Position numbers and translations under genes: made by a program. A DNA stretch of 64,000 nucleotides, taken from assembly GCA_949130495.1 (NCBI GenBank), contig OX422217.1:540021137-540085136 (forward strand), in the 5' to 3' direction. The stretch is from Sambucus nigra. Taxonomy: Eukaryota; Streptophyta; Magnoliopsida; Dipsacales; Adoxaceae. Each line of letters opens with the position of its first letter. The stretch's first letter is position 1. The notes beneath the pieces are model-generated. The model did no database searches. It was not told where the DNA came from and was given only the letters and a program-made list of their open reading frames with translations. Shown piece after piece: positions 1-10,549 of this stretch.

Positions 1-1052
1 AACTTGCCCTTTTACCAAGCTAAGTTGGTCTGGGCTTGCATTTGATGATCCTGTAACATCCACATGTTGATTAGCGAGCAACTTTTGCTCCTCGGGGGTA
101 TCAGGATAAGTGAACTCTGCAATAAAATCTGCTACCGCTTGCCCTTTTAGGGATGATCTGGGTTAAAAAACTATATCATATTCACCGAGTTCTATTGCCC
201 AGCACATCAATCTTCCTGACTTTTTTGGTTTCTGAAGGGCTTGCCTCAATGGCATATCAGTATATACTACTATGGTATGAGCCTGGAAGTATGGCTTCAT
301 TCTTCTACTTGCCTCAATCAATGCTAGTGCCAATTTTCCCAGCCTTGGATATCTGATCTCTGCTCCTCGGAAGGCCTTACTTGTGTAGTAGATAGGTTTT
401 TGTACTCCATTCTCCACTCTTATCAATGCCGAACTAACTGCATTCTCAGACACTGCCAGATACAAGTATAATTTTTCTCCCATCACTGGCCTGGATAACA
501 GTGGAGGTGTTCCCATATATTTCTTCAAGTCTTGGAAAGCCTTTTCACATTCATCATTCCACTCAAATGTTTTTCGGAGCGTCTTGAAGAATGGGAGGCA
601 TCGATCAGTTGCTCGTGATACAAATCTGTTGAGTGCTGCTACTCGTCCTGTAAGACTTTGTACTTCTTTCTTCGTCGTTGGGGATCGCAACCCTAATAGA
701 GCTTTGATCTTTTCAGGGTTAGCTTCAATGCCTCGCTGATTGACAATGTACCCGAGAAACATGCCTTCTCGAACTCCAAATATGCACTTCTTCGGGTTCA
801 ACTTCATTTGATATTTATCTAGTTGATCAAAGGCTGGCTTAAGTCAACTAGATGATCAACAACTTTCTTGCTCTTTGTCAGCATATCGTCAACATAGACT
901 TCCATATTGCAACTGATTTGTTCTACAAACACTTGGTTCATCAGCCGCTGATATGTTGCACCTGTATTTTTCAAACCAAAAGGCATAACATTATAACAAT
1001 AAGTCCCCCTAGGGGTAATGAAAGAACTACTCTCCCTGTCTACAGGTTTCAT
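1..1052 (-). pseudogene. TatA-1 reverse transcriptase C-terminal half and gypsy RNase H, broken
   Basis: Continues the reverse transcriptase of the frame at 1065-2930. The catalytic YVDD box lies near 890, within MEVYVDDMLTKSKK. The frame breaks near 807-830, after the DHLVDLS segment, and resumes with the connection domain (NPKKCIFGVREGMFLGY) and gypsy-type RNase H to about 163. The RNase H block reads YLYLAVSENAVSSAL, where active gypsy enzymes have TDAS, so the first catalytic aspartate is missing, as in all Tat copies here. Bases 1-162 hold the linker between the two RNase H domains, with a 60-base repeat coding VKGQ-type units. The archaeal-type RNase H and integrase lie outside the window. 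Confidence 0.85.
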
Positions 1053-1064
1053 TTTAATCTGATT

Positions 1065-2930
1065 TTAACCAGAATAAGCATCCATGAAGCTCAGTAGCTC
1101 GTGTCCCGAGGTAGCATCCACTAGTTGATCAATTCGGGGCAGCGAAAAATGATCCTTTGGGCATGCTTTGTTAAGGTCAGTGAAGTCTACACACATTCTC
1201 CATTTGTTGTTCTTCTTCTTCTTCTTCACTATTACCACATTTGCTAACCAGTCTGGATATTTAACATCTTCAACAAAGCAAGCTTTCTGGAGCTTCTCGA
1301 CTTCCTCCTGTATAGCTTGATTCTTCTCGGGACTGAATACTCTTCTTCTCTGCTTTACAGGTTTGATCTCCTTATTCACATTGAGTTCGTGACATAAGAA
1401 ATTTGGGTCTATCCCAGGCATCTCCTCATGACTCCACACAAAAGTTTGCTTTCTGCTTCTTAGGAAAGTTATCAATTCCTGTTTTAGTGAGGCTTCCAAC
1501 GACGAACCTACTTGTGTAGTTCGTTCAGGGTATTCGTCGTCGAGGATGATGTTTTGAGTATCTTCCACCACTTGACCCTTCACGAGTTGCGACTCATCTT
1601 TAGGATCCAATGTTTCAATTTCTGCACCTTCATCCACTTGATAGGTGGTGGTCTTTTTCCTTGATTCCTCCATTTCCTCTTGCTCGGCGGATGAATAATA
1701 GCATTCTCGAGCTACTTTCTGATCACCTTTAACAACTCCTACTCCAAAATTTATTAGAAATTTTAAGCATTGATGTACCGTAGATGGTACAACCTCCAAC
1801 TTCTTCAATCCTACTCTTCCCATGATGATATTGTATGATGATTGAATATTCTTATACATCACGAATAAGCGTATTCTTTCTATTCGACAAGCACGCCACG
1901 TACTAATGAATATATCCAATTTGATCGTCCCAAGTGGAAATACTTTCTCGCTAGAGAAACCAAGGAGGGGTCTATGATAAGGCTCCAATTGAGATAGCTT
2001 TAGATTTAATTTGTCGAAGCACGAGTAAAACATGATGTCTGTCGAGCTACCATTGTCTACCAGTACTCTTGAAATCATTACCTCGTTGATCCTCATTTTG
2101 ATCACCAAAGGGTCATCATGAGGATATAGAACACCTGCGAGGTCGTTCTTTGAGAAACCAATGACCAATTTCTCTTTGTTCAGCTTTCTCGGGCGATCCT
2201 CCTCAGCTAGATTTATTCGTTGAATGTATGAGCAAGCTTGAACCTCACAGAGGTAGGCTTTTCTCTCAGCAGTAAGGTCTCCTCCTCCCGCATCTCCACC
2301 TGTAATAACATTACAGTCAAATGACCCAAAGCATATTGAAAATACCTCACGTTCTGGATGCCTTGGTCTCTTGGGAAGATGAGGGTCGTCTTTTGGATCA
2401 ACTTCATGATCTCTCTTCCTGTTTTCCTCTGCTCGACGAGGAGATCTAGACCTCTCTCTTGCTCGGTCGTTGTTTCTTCTATCATTCCTCCGATCAACAT
2501 ACTTTGCCAGTTTTCCTCGTCTGATGAGTATTTCAATCTCATTCTGAAGAGCTATGCAATTTTTAGTCATATGGCCATGATCTTTGTGAAACTCGTAATA
2601 TTTTGCCTTATTTCTCCTTTCGGGGTCTGCCTTCATTTTCTCTGGCCAATTTAATTCCTCGTTGTTCTTGATTTCTTCTAAAACGTGGTTGATGCCTTTC
2701 TTCAAAGGAGTATAATTATCAAATTTCTTCAATACCTCCCATGACGACCTTGTTCTTGAGTGTTTGTCACTACCATTGTTCTTATGCTCTTTCTTCTTAG
2801 CTTTATCACCTTCCACCTTGGTTTTTTTGGCATCCATATTCTTCTTCGCTACCATAGCCTCCTCGGCATTCATAATCTGGGCTGCCTTTCCCATCAGATC
2901 TGACATGGTTCTAGGAGGATCTTTAGCCAA
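1065..2930 (-). pseudogene. TatA-1 gag C-terminus, aspartic protease and reverse transcriptase N-terminus (621-codon open stretch)
   Basis: One uninterrupted frame joins three domains, so in this family gag and pol are translated as one polyprotein without frameshifting. Residues 1-110 are the lysine-rich gag C-terminus. Residues 112-125 are the zinc knuckle, whose first cysteine has become tyrosine (YEFHKDHGHMTKNC; other copies have CEFH or CKFH). Residues 150-190 are rich in arginine. The protease active site VDNGSS is at residues 291-296 (about 2043-2060). Reverse transcriptase begins near residue 530 and includes CVDFTDLNK at 580-588. The stretch ends at a TAA where other copies have TAC, in the FMDAYSGYNQ motif. 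The first methionine is internal to gag and is not the true start. Confidence 0.88.
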
Positions 2931-4005
2931 AGTGTAATATAACTTGTTGGGCAGTAATCGTCAATGACTTCGAGCTTCTCGTTATTAAAACGAGCTATAT
3001 AATCTCTGGTACTTTCATCAGCTTTTTGTCTAACACTTAACAAATGCGCTACTCGTTTAACAGGCTTTGCCCCAAAATAGAAATTCCCAATGAATAACTC
3101 GGCCAGTTGAAGAAAAGTTGAGATCTTACCTCGAGAAAGATTATTATACCACATTTAAGCATATCCGGTAAGTGTTCCCAAGAATGCTCTTCATCTCATC
3201 TCATCTGGAACAACATAGATGTCAGCTGCAGCTTGGAATGGTTCATATGAAGGACATGGTCGGTCTTTCCATCATATTTGGGGGTCACAATAGGTGCTTT
3301 AAACTTTGCTGGTGTTGGAAAATCTACAATGGCCTGGACAAAAGGTGTTCCTCGAACAAAAGTTCGTTGTAAAAGGTTATTGGCTTTATCCATTTCCCCT
3401 AATCTATCCTCCAGCCTCTAAATAGAGCCTTTCCATGCATCATTTCTTTCCTCGAACCTGTTGGTTCGAGCAACTGATCGCGTTGATGTGGCTTCCTGGG
3501 ATCTATCTTGACGAGCAACTGGTCGCGACTGGGCAGATCCTTCCCTTAAATATAATGGTCGTTAAAATCTCCTCGATGAGACTTTAGGAGGACTTCTACT
3601 CCTTCTAGGTCCTAATCGATCAAAAGGTGATACCCTGCTTAACCTCTCTAGCGCACTAGTCCTTTCTGGGGAGATAGTGATACGTTGTTCAGTATCTGTG
3701 GCTTGTACCGACGAAGTTCGTCCAGGTTGATAAAAAAAATCTTCAGACTCCTCAGTACGATATGAATCAGTACGCCTAGTACGTAAAGAGGGTAAACGGG
3801 TATTTCTTTGAATACTTCGCGATTATGAATGGGTTGGTGCACCGCCATGGAGGGTTCGTATGAGTTGTCGCATCGTTTCTTGCATGATTATCTGGCCCTG
3901 GGCCAGATTTGTCATTATTCCAGCCAGATCTGGAATATTAGGCGGAGCAGATGGATTTGGAGAGCTTCCAGCGTTTCGATGGCTGGGTTCTGGAATATCA
4001 GTCAT
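2931..4005 (-). pseudogene. TatA-1 gag N-terminal half, broken
   Basis: Capsid/nucleocapsid precursor of the virus-like particle. The ATG at 4005 opens MTDIPEP, matching TatA-3. The frame stops after about 60 codons, near 3823, where a glycine codon is TAA. Later segments with the gag core are recognisable: FVRGTPFVQAIVDFPTP near 3350, and LAELFIGNFYFGAKPVKRVAHL near 3080. A one-base loss near the VLHIEQYQ motif (about 3240) and two close deletions totalling about 37 bases near 2960 (after EVID) shift the frame. It lies directly downstream of the primer binding site. Confidence 0.87.
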
Positions 4006-4051
4006 TTGTGATGAATTGTTGTTGATGAAAAATGATATTACTAGTCATTTC

Positions 4052-4068
4052 CCACAGACGACGCCAAT
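4052..4068 (-). other. TatA-1 primer binding site
   Basis: Two bases inside the 5' LTR end, the minus strand reads TGGCGTCGTCTGTGGGA. The same site in TatA-4 is TGGCGCCATCTGTGGGA. TGGCGCC matches the 3' end of plant tRNA-Asp, but the following bases do not, so the primer tRNA is uncertain. Confidence 0.75.
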
Positions 4069-4069
4069 C

Positions 4070-4622
4070 TGTTGATGTAAAAAATTAGATTATATCTAAT
4101 TATTTAATCACGAATAAATAAAATGAGACAAAGAACTTTTAAAGTGGTTCAGCCTTATAAGAATGGCCTATGTCCACTGTTTCTGTTATTGCTGACTGTT
4201 TGGGAATTCTCGATTAGAAATTCCGATCCTCTTACAATGAGGGTAATACAATGTATTTATAGCCTTAAGGCTTTAATGTGAAAGGGTAATATATTAAATG
4301 CCCCTTAAGCGTATACATCTGTATGATAATAAGCATTTAATGCGTAGTCGAACTGTTGGTTATCCTGCTATTAATGCTTTGTTCGAGGTGCATCTCGGAC
4401 CGCCTAAGCTGCTCAGACCGCCTAAGTTCCTCGGTACTCAAAAGTTCCTCGGAGAGTTCTTGTAGATCGGAGCGTCTGAGTTTATCGGGGAAGCAGAGCT
4501 CCTCGTTGCAGTATGGTTCTCGGAGTCGAGGTGTTGTTCGTAAGTGTTTATTGTTGCCATGTAGATTTCCACGTGTCTTTACCCAATTGCGCCATGTCAG
4601 CAGACTAAATTTGGTATCAACA
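4070..4622 (-). repeat. TatA-1 5' LTR (553 bp)
   Basis: Begins TGTTGATACC and ends ATCAACA on the minus strand, the same ends as every TatA LTR in the window. It contains the TATAAATA box, the CCGAGGAAC-type upstream repeats, and the shared GTAGGCC...GAACCAC motif near the inner end. It is about 40 bases shorter than the TatA-2 LTRs. Confidence 0.93.
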
Positions 4623-5851
4623 ACATGAGTGCTCTATAAGTGCGCCCCAATATTTATGTGGACAATATAATTGTAATAAAGGCGAATGAAAGATGCAAAA
4701 TTTATCAAATATATCCATATGTACGACATAGGAGTTAATTTGGAATTTATGCAAATAGCTCTAAGCAAATACTCAATCGTAAGTTGGTTTCAAAAAATAA
4801 TTTTCACAGAAAATTTGTGTAGTGACAATTATGAAGTATGCAGTATAGATAGCCCCTTGCTTACAAATTTATGATGATAAAAATCGTGAGCATAATTTGT
4901 GAGCAAATAAAATATTATGAGACAGAAACGAACAATGCACAAATAAATGTGTGTATCCATCAATTAGGGTTGTGCTAACCAACTATCCATTGTGGATAAA
5001 ATGAGACTTGTGTGGGAGATGTCTTTGGGACTAAATATAAAAATATTTTTCCGATCATCTGCCGAAATGAATCTTGAATGTGCCCGATCATCCTTCAGGT
5101 TAAGAATCATAGAATCCGAGCTTCAGTCGGAGTAATAATAATTTTTTCCAAGCATTTCTTTGGGTCTAAAGTGCTATAGTGTGCTCGACTATCCGTCGGA
5201 GCATTAATAAAATGAATGGTGCCTGGATAGTCTGTCGGGGCAAAGTTGTACAATACCGAGTAGATATAGCGAACAATTCATGCTCGAGCATCTGTCGAAA
5301 CATTAATGAGATTTCCAAGAACTTAAGATTGTTGTCGAGTATCCGTCGGGACTGAATCTTGCACCTGTGGAAGTTAGTAAATTACCTGACCATCTATGGA
5401 GGCTAAATCAAATAGAAGTTATCATGAGAATGACCTGTTCCGCCAAGTATATAAGATATGCATCCGGTTGGCCATTTGCCGAGGAAAAAATTCATAGTAG
5501 CGTATGAAGCATCCGTCGGGACTGAGTTAAATAACCAATAATCTCCTTTTGCCAAAATTAAATGGTTATAGTTGGATGACAATATTAAAAATTAAAATGA
5601 TCGAATAAATGAGGTGAGAGCTATACAAGCGTGCCACACTATTTATGTGAACAAAATAATTTGTAATTTGGTCGCATAAAAAGTACCAACTAAAATCGTT
5701 GTAACAATCATAATAAAGTCACATGTCCCCTCAAAAAATTTCCAGAGAAAATCGAACAGTGCAAAAGTTAGTCAGCTTTATCTCAAATGTAAGACATAGG
5801 TATGATTTAGAATTTTTGCAAAATTGTGAGAATTTCACACACATAATGTAA
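4623..5851 (-). repeat. GX interior, left part, with two levels of degenerate tandem repeat
   Basis: No gene is seen. A block at about 4629-4800 recurs, diverged, at about 5610-5856 (period about 1.0-1.07 kb): both contain ATTTATGTGRACA, a GACATAGG stretch and GTAAGTTGG. Between them a short motif around CATCCGTCGGGACTGA recurs about eight times in varied form, near 5070, 5120, 5190, 5235, 5290, 5340, 5470 and 5510. Removing TatA-2 rejoins GTAAGTTGG at 5848-5856 to TTTCAAA at 17127, matching the first copy at 4779-4795, which confirms the insertion point. Confidence 0.7.
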
Positions 5852-5856
5852 GTTGG
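5852..5856. other. Target site duplication of TatA-2, left copy (GTTGG)
   Basis: Five bases GTTGG immediately outside the LTR, matching exactly the five bases at 17122-17126 on the other side. Confidence 0.93.
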
Positions 5857-6449
5857 TGTTGACGTAAAAAATTAGATCATATCTAATTATTCAATCACAG
5901 ATAAATAAATGAGACAAAGAGTTTTTAAAGTGGTTCAGCCTTATAAGAATGGCATACGTCCACTGTTATGTTATTGTTGATTGTTTGGGAATTCTCGATT
6001 ACAAGTTATCTCAAGAAATTCCGGTCCCTCTACAATGAGGATTGTACAATGTATTTATAGCCCTGGGGCTGTAACGTGAAAGGGTAATACATTAAATGAT
6101 GTACATATGAAAGGGTGATACATTCATTGCTTTTTAAGCGTATGCGTCTGAATGATACGCATTTAATGAATAGTCAGACTGTTGGTTATCTAGATATTAA
6201 TGCTTTATTCGAGGTGCAGCTCGGACCGCCTGAGTTGCTCGGACCACCTAAGCTTCTCGGTGCTCAAGAGTTCCTCGGAGAGTTCTCGTTCCTCGGAGCA
6301 TATGAGTTCCTCGGGGAAACAGTGTTCCTCATTGTAGTATGGTTCCTCGGAGCATGTGAGTTCCTCGGAAGTGTTTGTTGTTGCCACGTAGACTGCCACG
6401 TGTCTTCACTTTATTGATCCATGTCAGCAGACTAAATTTGGTATCAACA
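5857..6449 (-). repeat. TatA-2 3' LTR (593 bp)
   Basis: Minus strand starts TGTTGATACC at 6449 and ends at 5857. It is preceded by ACATTGGGGGCTTC, the likely polypurine tract, which is identical in position in TatA-3. The TATA box (TATAAATA on the minus strand) is at 6052-6059. Confidence 0.95.
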
Positions 6450-6936
6450 GAAGCCCCCAATGTTTCATAGTTCAAAATTTGAGGAGTATGGAACATTCTT
6501 TCTCGGAATATGATAGCTTTAAATAGTCCTCCTGATTTTTAGGAGTGTTTCCCTTGTATTTATTTCTCTTTCCAAATTCGTAGAATCAGGCTTTTTTGAA
6601 TTTTCACAACCGCCTCGATCTCTGCGTACTTTTTTTCCTTTTAGCCGCCGGTAGCATAATCATTTTTTCTCGCTTTGATTGTCGCTCCCTTTTTGTTCCT
6701 CTAGCCGCCGGTAACATAATTATTTCTTTTTGTAATCATTACTTTACCATTTCCCAAGGCAAGGTATTTAAACTTCACAGACACTGCCATCATCTTCTAC
6801 CTTTTCAAATTTGTATTTTCGAGTTTTCCATCGTCTCTTTCTCTCCTGTGTATTCATCTCTTCCATCGTCCGTTGTCATCAGATCCACTCTTTTTCTGTA
6901 AGATTTTCTTCCTTCTTCTTTCTTCTTTTATTCATC
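6450..6936 (+). promoter_or_regulatory. Antisense promoter and 5' leader of TatA-2 aORF1
   Basis: The plus strand between the 3' LTR and the antisense gene. TATTTAAA at 6765-6772 lies 165 bases before the ATG in the context CCAAGGCAAGGTATTTAAAC. TatA-3 has the same context and spacing (46212-46219). The leader is rich in CT runs (TTCTTCCTTCTTC before the ATG), as plant 5' leaders often are. That the box drives antisense transcription is inference. Confidence 0.6.
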
Positions 6937-9135
6937 ATGGTTTACCCTGTTGAATCTCTTGATAAGTTTCCTTCTGATTTTTCTATTCCCTCCTGGGTTG
7001 TTCTGGAAGAGCTTTCTGAGCCTTCTGATTATTTTCGCTTGGCTGAGGGACATTGGTTCCCAGTCTCTTTATTGCTGAGTGTGGATTTTCTTTTCCACCC
7101 AATCCCTTATGTCTATAATTTTATGAATACTTTGACGTTATTCTTGCAAGAATAGCCCCCAATACATGGAGAATATTTAATGGGGTGCATAGGTTAAATC
7201 AAATCCATGGAACTCGCATAGGGATTCCAGAAATCATGTTTTGCTATAGATGGGCAGTTGGTGATAACACCTTTTATTTAAAAACTAGATTTTTGAATAG
7301 GGCCTTAGTATTCAATCTCCTGGATGCTAATAGGGATTATTTTGAGCACAAGGTTGTCATAAAAAATTGGCAACATGCTCCTTTATCTGGAGATGAAGTT
7401 TATAAGGGTCCCAGATGCCCTCCCTATGGCAATGGGATAGGTTATTTTTATTTCATTTTATTTATTTTGAAATCATGCTTCTTCTGTGTTTGACAAAACG
7501 TGCCACTGATATTTTAATTTTGATTTATCTGCAGTTGATAGCAAAAGAAAGTGTCCAAAGGAAGCAGATGTTAATATAAGACACTTAAAACTTATCTGGA
7601 GTTTGCATCAGAGTGTTGCCGACGAGCACATTAGGTCAGCCTCATATATGCTGCAGTACAAGAGCTACACCACTTCTTTCACTGCTCGTTTGGTGATAAG
7701 TGAAGCAGAACTAGTACCAGCCTCTACAAGCTCTTCGCCTGAATCACACATTCCTTTAAGTGAAAGGATGAAGAAGAGAAGACCTCCCACCCTTTTTGAG
7801 AAAACTACCTCTGGTGCTGGAGAGGCAAAAAGAAGTAAAGTTGATGTCCCAGGGGAGGGGACAAAGAAAACTGATGGATCTTCCTCGGTTGCCCCTGTTG
7901 TGAAGATTGTCGAGAAGCCCCCAGTGGCTCCGAGAAAGTCTGCTGCTCCAGGAGAGGTAATTGTAATATCACCGACCAAGAGTTCCTCCTTGGTTGAATC
8001 TATTCCTGCTCCCCTGAGGAAGCTGAAGAAAAGCTCCTCGGTTAATTTAGCTGACACCAGCTCTCAGCCCCCAACTACTGGAACTGGTATTCCTACCTTT
8101 GTTCCCCTGAGTTATACCATGAGCTCGGTGAAGACTTGGATCATTCCCGAGATCCAAGGTGTCGAAGAGAACCTTTATCGTGATATGGTTACATCATTGG
8201 CTGCTCGCCATATTTCTTCTGTAAGTCTTGTTGCTTTGAAATTTTCATCTTTCCTTTATCATTTTTGTCTCTGACTTGCTTTCATTTTCTTGTCACAGTT
8301 GGTGAGCTGCTTCAATACAATTTTAAAGAAAGATAAAGCTATCAAATCTTCCATCTCCTCGTCTAGTGTAGAGAAAGCTTTAATGGGTTTGGGGCAGTCT
8401 CTGAAAGAGTCTCGCCAAAAATATGTTGATGATAAAGCAATTTGGGGGAAGAAGCTTGCCTCCACCGAGCAGGAGAAGGATCGAGTTATTGAAGTTTCCA
8501 AGGAGTTGGAGAAGAGAATAAAGGACTTGGAAGGGAGAAATAAAGAACTCAATGAGAAGCTCCAAAAAGCTGGAGAGCTTGAGAATAAGCTCAAGGTTGT
8601 TGAAGAGGAGTTGGCTCAACTTCGGGAGGTAAATCGGCAGAAGGAGGAGGCTGAGAGAAAGTTAAAAGCTGCTGATAACCTGCTGTCCGAGAAGCTTTCC
8701 TCGGAGAAGTCGAAGAGGAAAACGGTTGTGAAGAAGTCCTTCAGTGCTGGTTGGGACAAGTGGTGGAACAAGGGGTTGGCTTCCATGATGTAACAAGTAG
8801 AATATGGCAGTCTCAAGTACTTCAGGGATGGATGGGTTGCTGCTCTACAGGAGATGAAAGTGGATGAAAACTCTGAACTCTTTCAGCAACACATCCCTGG
8901 TCCCCCTCCAACTCCTGAGGACTTAGAAGAGGACGAAGTTACCTCCGAAGAGTCTTATATGGTGATGGGAGATCATCCCCCAGCCATCCATCCTACTCCC
9001 GAGGAACCTCAGAAAATCATTACTTCTTCAGAGCAACTGCTGGCGCTACCCGAGCAGCTTTCTATTCCTTCCGAGCAACCTACTTCCTCATCCCAGCCTC
9101 CCGAGAAGGTTTTGGGAGACAAGGAAAAGGTGTAG
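6937..9135 (+). pseudogene. TatA-2 aORF1: antisense spliced gene, gypsy-type-transposase-like plus coiled coil
   Basis: Runs opposite to gag-pol. The start ATG at 6937 (MVYPVESL) is conserved in TatA-3. Exon 1 is 6937-7440; intron 1 7441-7534 (GT...CTGCAG); exon 2 7535-8220; intron 2 8221-8298 (GTAAGT...CACAG); exon 3 8299-9135. Exon 1 encodes a domain ending in ARIAPNTWRIFNG and IGIPEIMFCYRW, resembling the Pfam gypsy-type transposon domain (Transposase_28). Exon 2 is Pro/Ser/Lys-rich and probably disordered. Exon 3 is a long heptad coiled coil (about 8430-8710) with an acidic, proline-rich tail. Breaks: one base lost near 7062 (TTCCCA; TatA-3 has TTCCCCA), a TAA near 7110, and a TAA at 8791-8793. 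The function is unknown; a role in regulation or transposition is only suspected. Confidence 0.75.
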
Positions 9136-9209
9136 AGTTGTTCGGATTTATCTTTATATTTTTCTTTTGTCAATTGTAACCATGAATATGTAACCCTGAT
9201 CCTTGATAT

Positions 9210-9215
9210 AATAAA
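9210..9215 (+). terminator. Polyadenylation signal AATAAA after aORF1 (TatA-2)
   Basis: AATAAA lies 75 bases after the aORF1 stop. TatA-3 has AATAAA at the matching place (43774-43779, minus strand). It suggests that aORF1 is a separate transcript ending before aORF2. Confidence 0.55.
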
Positions 9216-9314
9216 ACTTGAATTTTTGTTCTTGCATACTGTTGTCTCTTCTTCATACTCTGTCTTGATTCTTATTGATTATTGCTTTTCTTCCTCTACT
9301 AGTTTCTGGCCAGG

Positions 9315-10290
9315 ATGGAATTATTATCTGCTCATGATACTGTGCTGCTGAGGCAATGCAATGATTATTTTAAGGCTGATCACACAGATCTGAGTGCAGC
9401 ACAAGTCGTCGACATCCTCGGCCAAGATGCTTCTGAATAGGCAGTTGAAGCATACCAATATATAAAGTGTTTACTTGATCGAGAAGTGGCCAAAAATGTG
9501 GCTTATTATGACATGATGGAGGATCTCCAAGGCATCCTCGAAGATCTTCAGCAACAATACAAAGATTCCACTGCCCTGTTGCATGAGGGGTACGAGAAGA
9601 AGTACCAACAACTTAATGCTGACAAGGGGTACGAGAAGCGTTTTGCTGGCTACGAGGTGAGGTAGAGAACTCTGAGGGGCGAAGTCGAGGAGTGCAGACA
9701 GATATCTGAACTATTAGAGCAAGAAAATAACAACCTGCAGAAAGAGTTGTCTCAGTTGAAGTCTGCAGCTTCCACTTCAAATGCCTTGATCCCAGTGAAT
9801 GATGAGGGATTTTTGTTCTTGGAAGTCGAGAACGCCAACTTGAGGGACGAGTTGGAAACCTTGAAGAGGTCTGGCCCATCTACATCTTCTCGTGGTCGAG
9901 TAAGAACTCCTCGAGGATGAGCAAGAGCTCCTCGGATTCCTTTCGAGGAACAGAGGACTCAATCTGCCTTAGAGAACCAGGCCTTCTAATTAATGGCGAA
10001 GAACCAGACATTGGCTGAAATGTCAAAGAAGATCAGGGACCTAGAAGAGCAGCTTTCCACCCAGAAATCTTCCTTGGGGGAATAAAGAGATCTTCATCAA
10101 AAATCTCCACGAGCAGTTAGAAAGACTAACATATCAATTCCACAAACAGCCCAGGGAGTTCTGGATTGCTGGATACAACGAAGCTCTCTATCACTTGGAC
10201 GATCATATCCAGAATGCCAATAATGAGGGCTACAAGCAAGGCTGGTTGAATGCCTTAGGTGTGCTGCAACTCGAACAGGGTCATTACCGG
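9315..10290 (+). pseudogene. TatA-2 aORF2: second antisense reading frame, coiled coil, truncated
   Basis: Begins ATGGAATTATT at 9315, just after CTACTAGTTTCTGGCCAG, which looks like one or two splice acceptors, so it may be a downstream exon. The deduced protein is rich in Glu, Gln and Lys heptads (LLEQENNNLQKELSQLKS near 9715-9760), then Arg-rich repeats (near 9890-9930), then LEQGHY near 10280. Several in-frame stops are present (for example TAG at about 9440 and 9665, TGA at about 9920). Compared with TatA-3 (42400-43671), the C-terminal 85 or so codons are replaced by a short tandem repeat at 10291. The family is not recognised. Confidence 0.6.
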
Positions 10291-10408
10291 AGGAATATAA
10301 GTAGCTTTACGTCCCGGAGGAATATTGGTAGCTTTACTTCCCGGAGGAATATAGGTAGCTTTACTTCCCGGAGGAATATTGGTAGCTTTACTTCCCGGAG
10401 GAATATTG
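10291..10408. repeat. Five-copy tandem repeat of about 29 bases in TatA-2
   Basis: CCGGAGGAATATNGGTAGC followed by TTTACTTC repeats five times, nearly identical, at 10289-10408. It replaces about 1 kb that TatA-3 carries between pol and aORF2. Confidence 0.85.
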
Positions 10409-10410
10409 GT

Positions 10411-10443
10411 TTCTCGACCAACCTTAGTTGGCATTTTCGAGAA
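10411..10443. repeat. Single hairpin left over from the Tat family A hairpin array
   Basis: Outer arms TTCTCGA and TCGAGAA, inner arms CCAAC and GTTGG. It is the same layout as the ten units at 41521-41940 in TatA-3, with a third, still complementary, version of the outer stem. Confidence 0.75.
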
Positions 10444-10549
10444 AAAATTTGAGTAGCCTGAGCTTTGCCGAGTAGTGTGTAGCACTAGTATTCCCCAAAA
10501 AACTTTCAATAAAAAGAAAGAATTCGGCAGAATATCTTCATTTTATTCA

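Larger units (their letters stand above)
1..4622 (-). mobile_element. TatA-1: Ty3/gypsy Tat-lineage retrotransposon, cut by the left window edge
   Basis: The 5' part of a minus-strand LTR retrotransposon. From right to left it shows a 5' LTR, a primer binding site, gag, protease, reverse transcriptase and the start of RNase H; the rest lies beyond base 1. It is the same family (TatA) as the elements at 5857-17121, 22746-47027 and 61455-64000. It abuts GX sequence at 4623, where acatg (4623-4627) would be the target duplication, but the partner lies outside the window. It carries frameshifts and stops, so it is not autonomous. Confidence 0.93.

Noticed and set aside
2213..2542. 109-codon frame overlapping gag/protease (also near 14723, 24885 and 63745)
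   Set aside because: It is an offset frame of the gag-protease reading frame; its similarity among copies follows from the similarity of gag itself.
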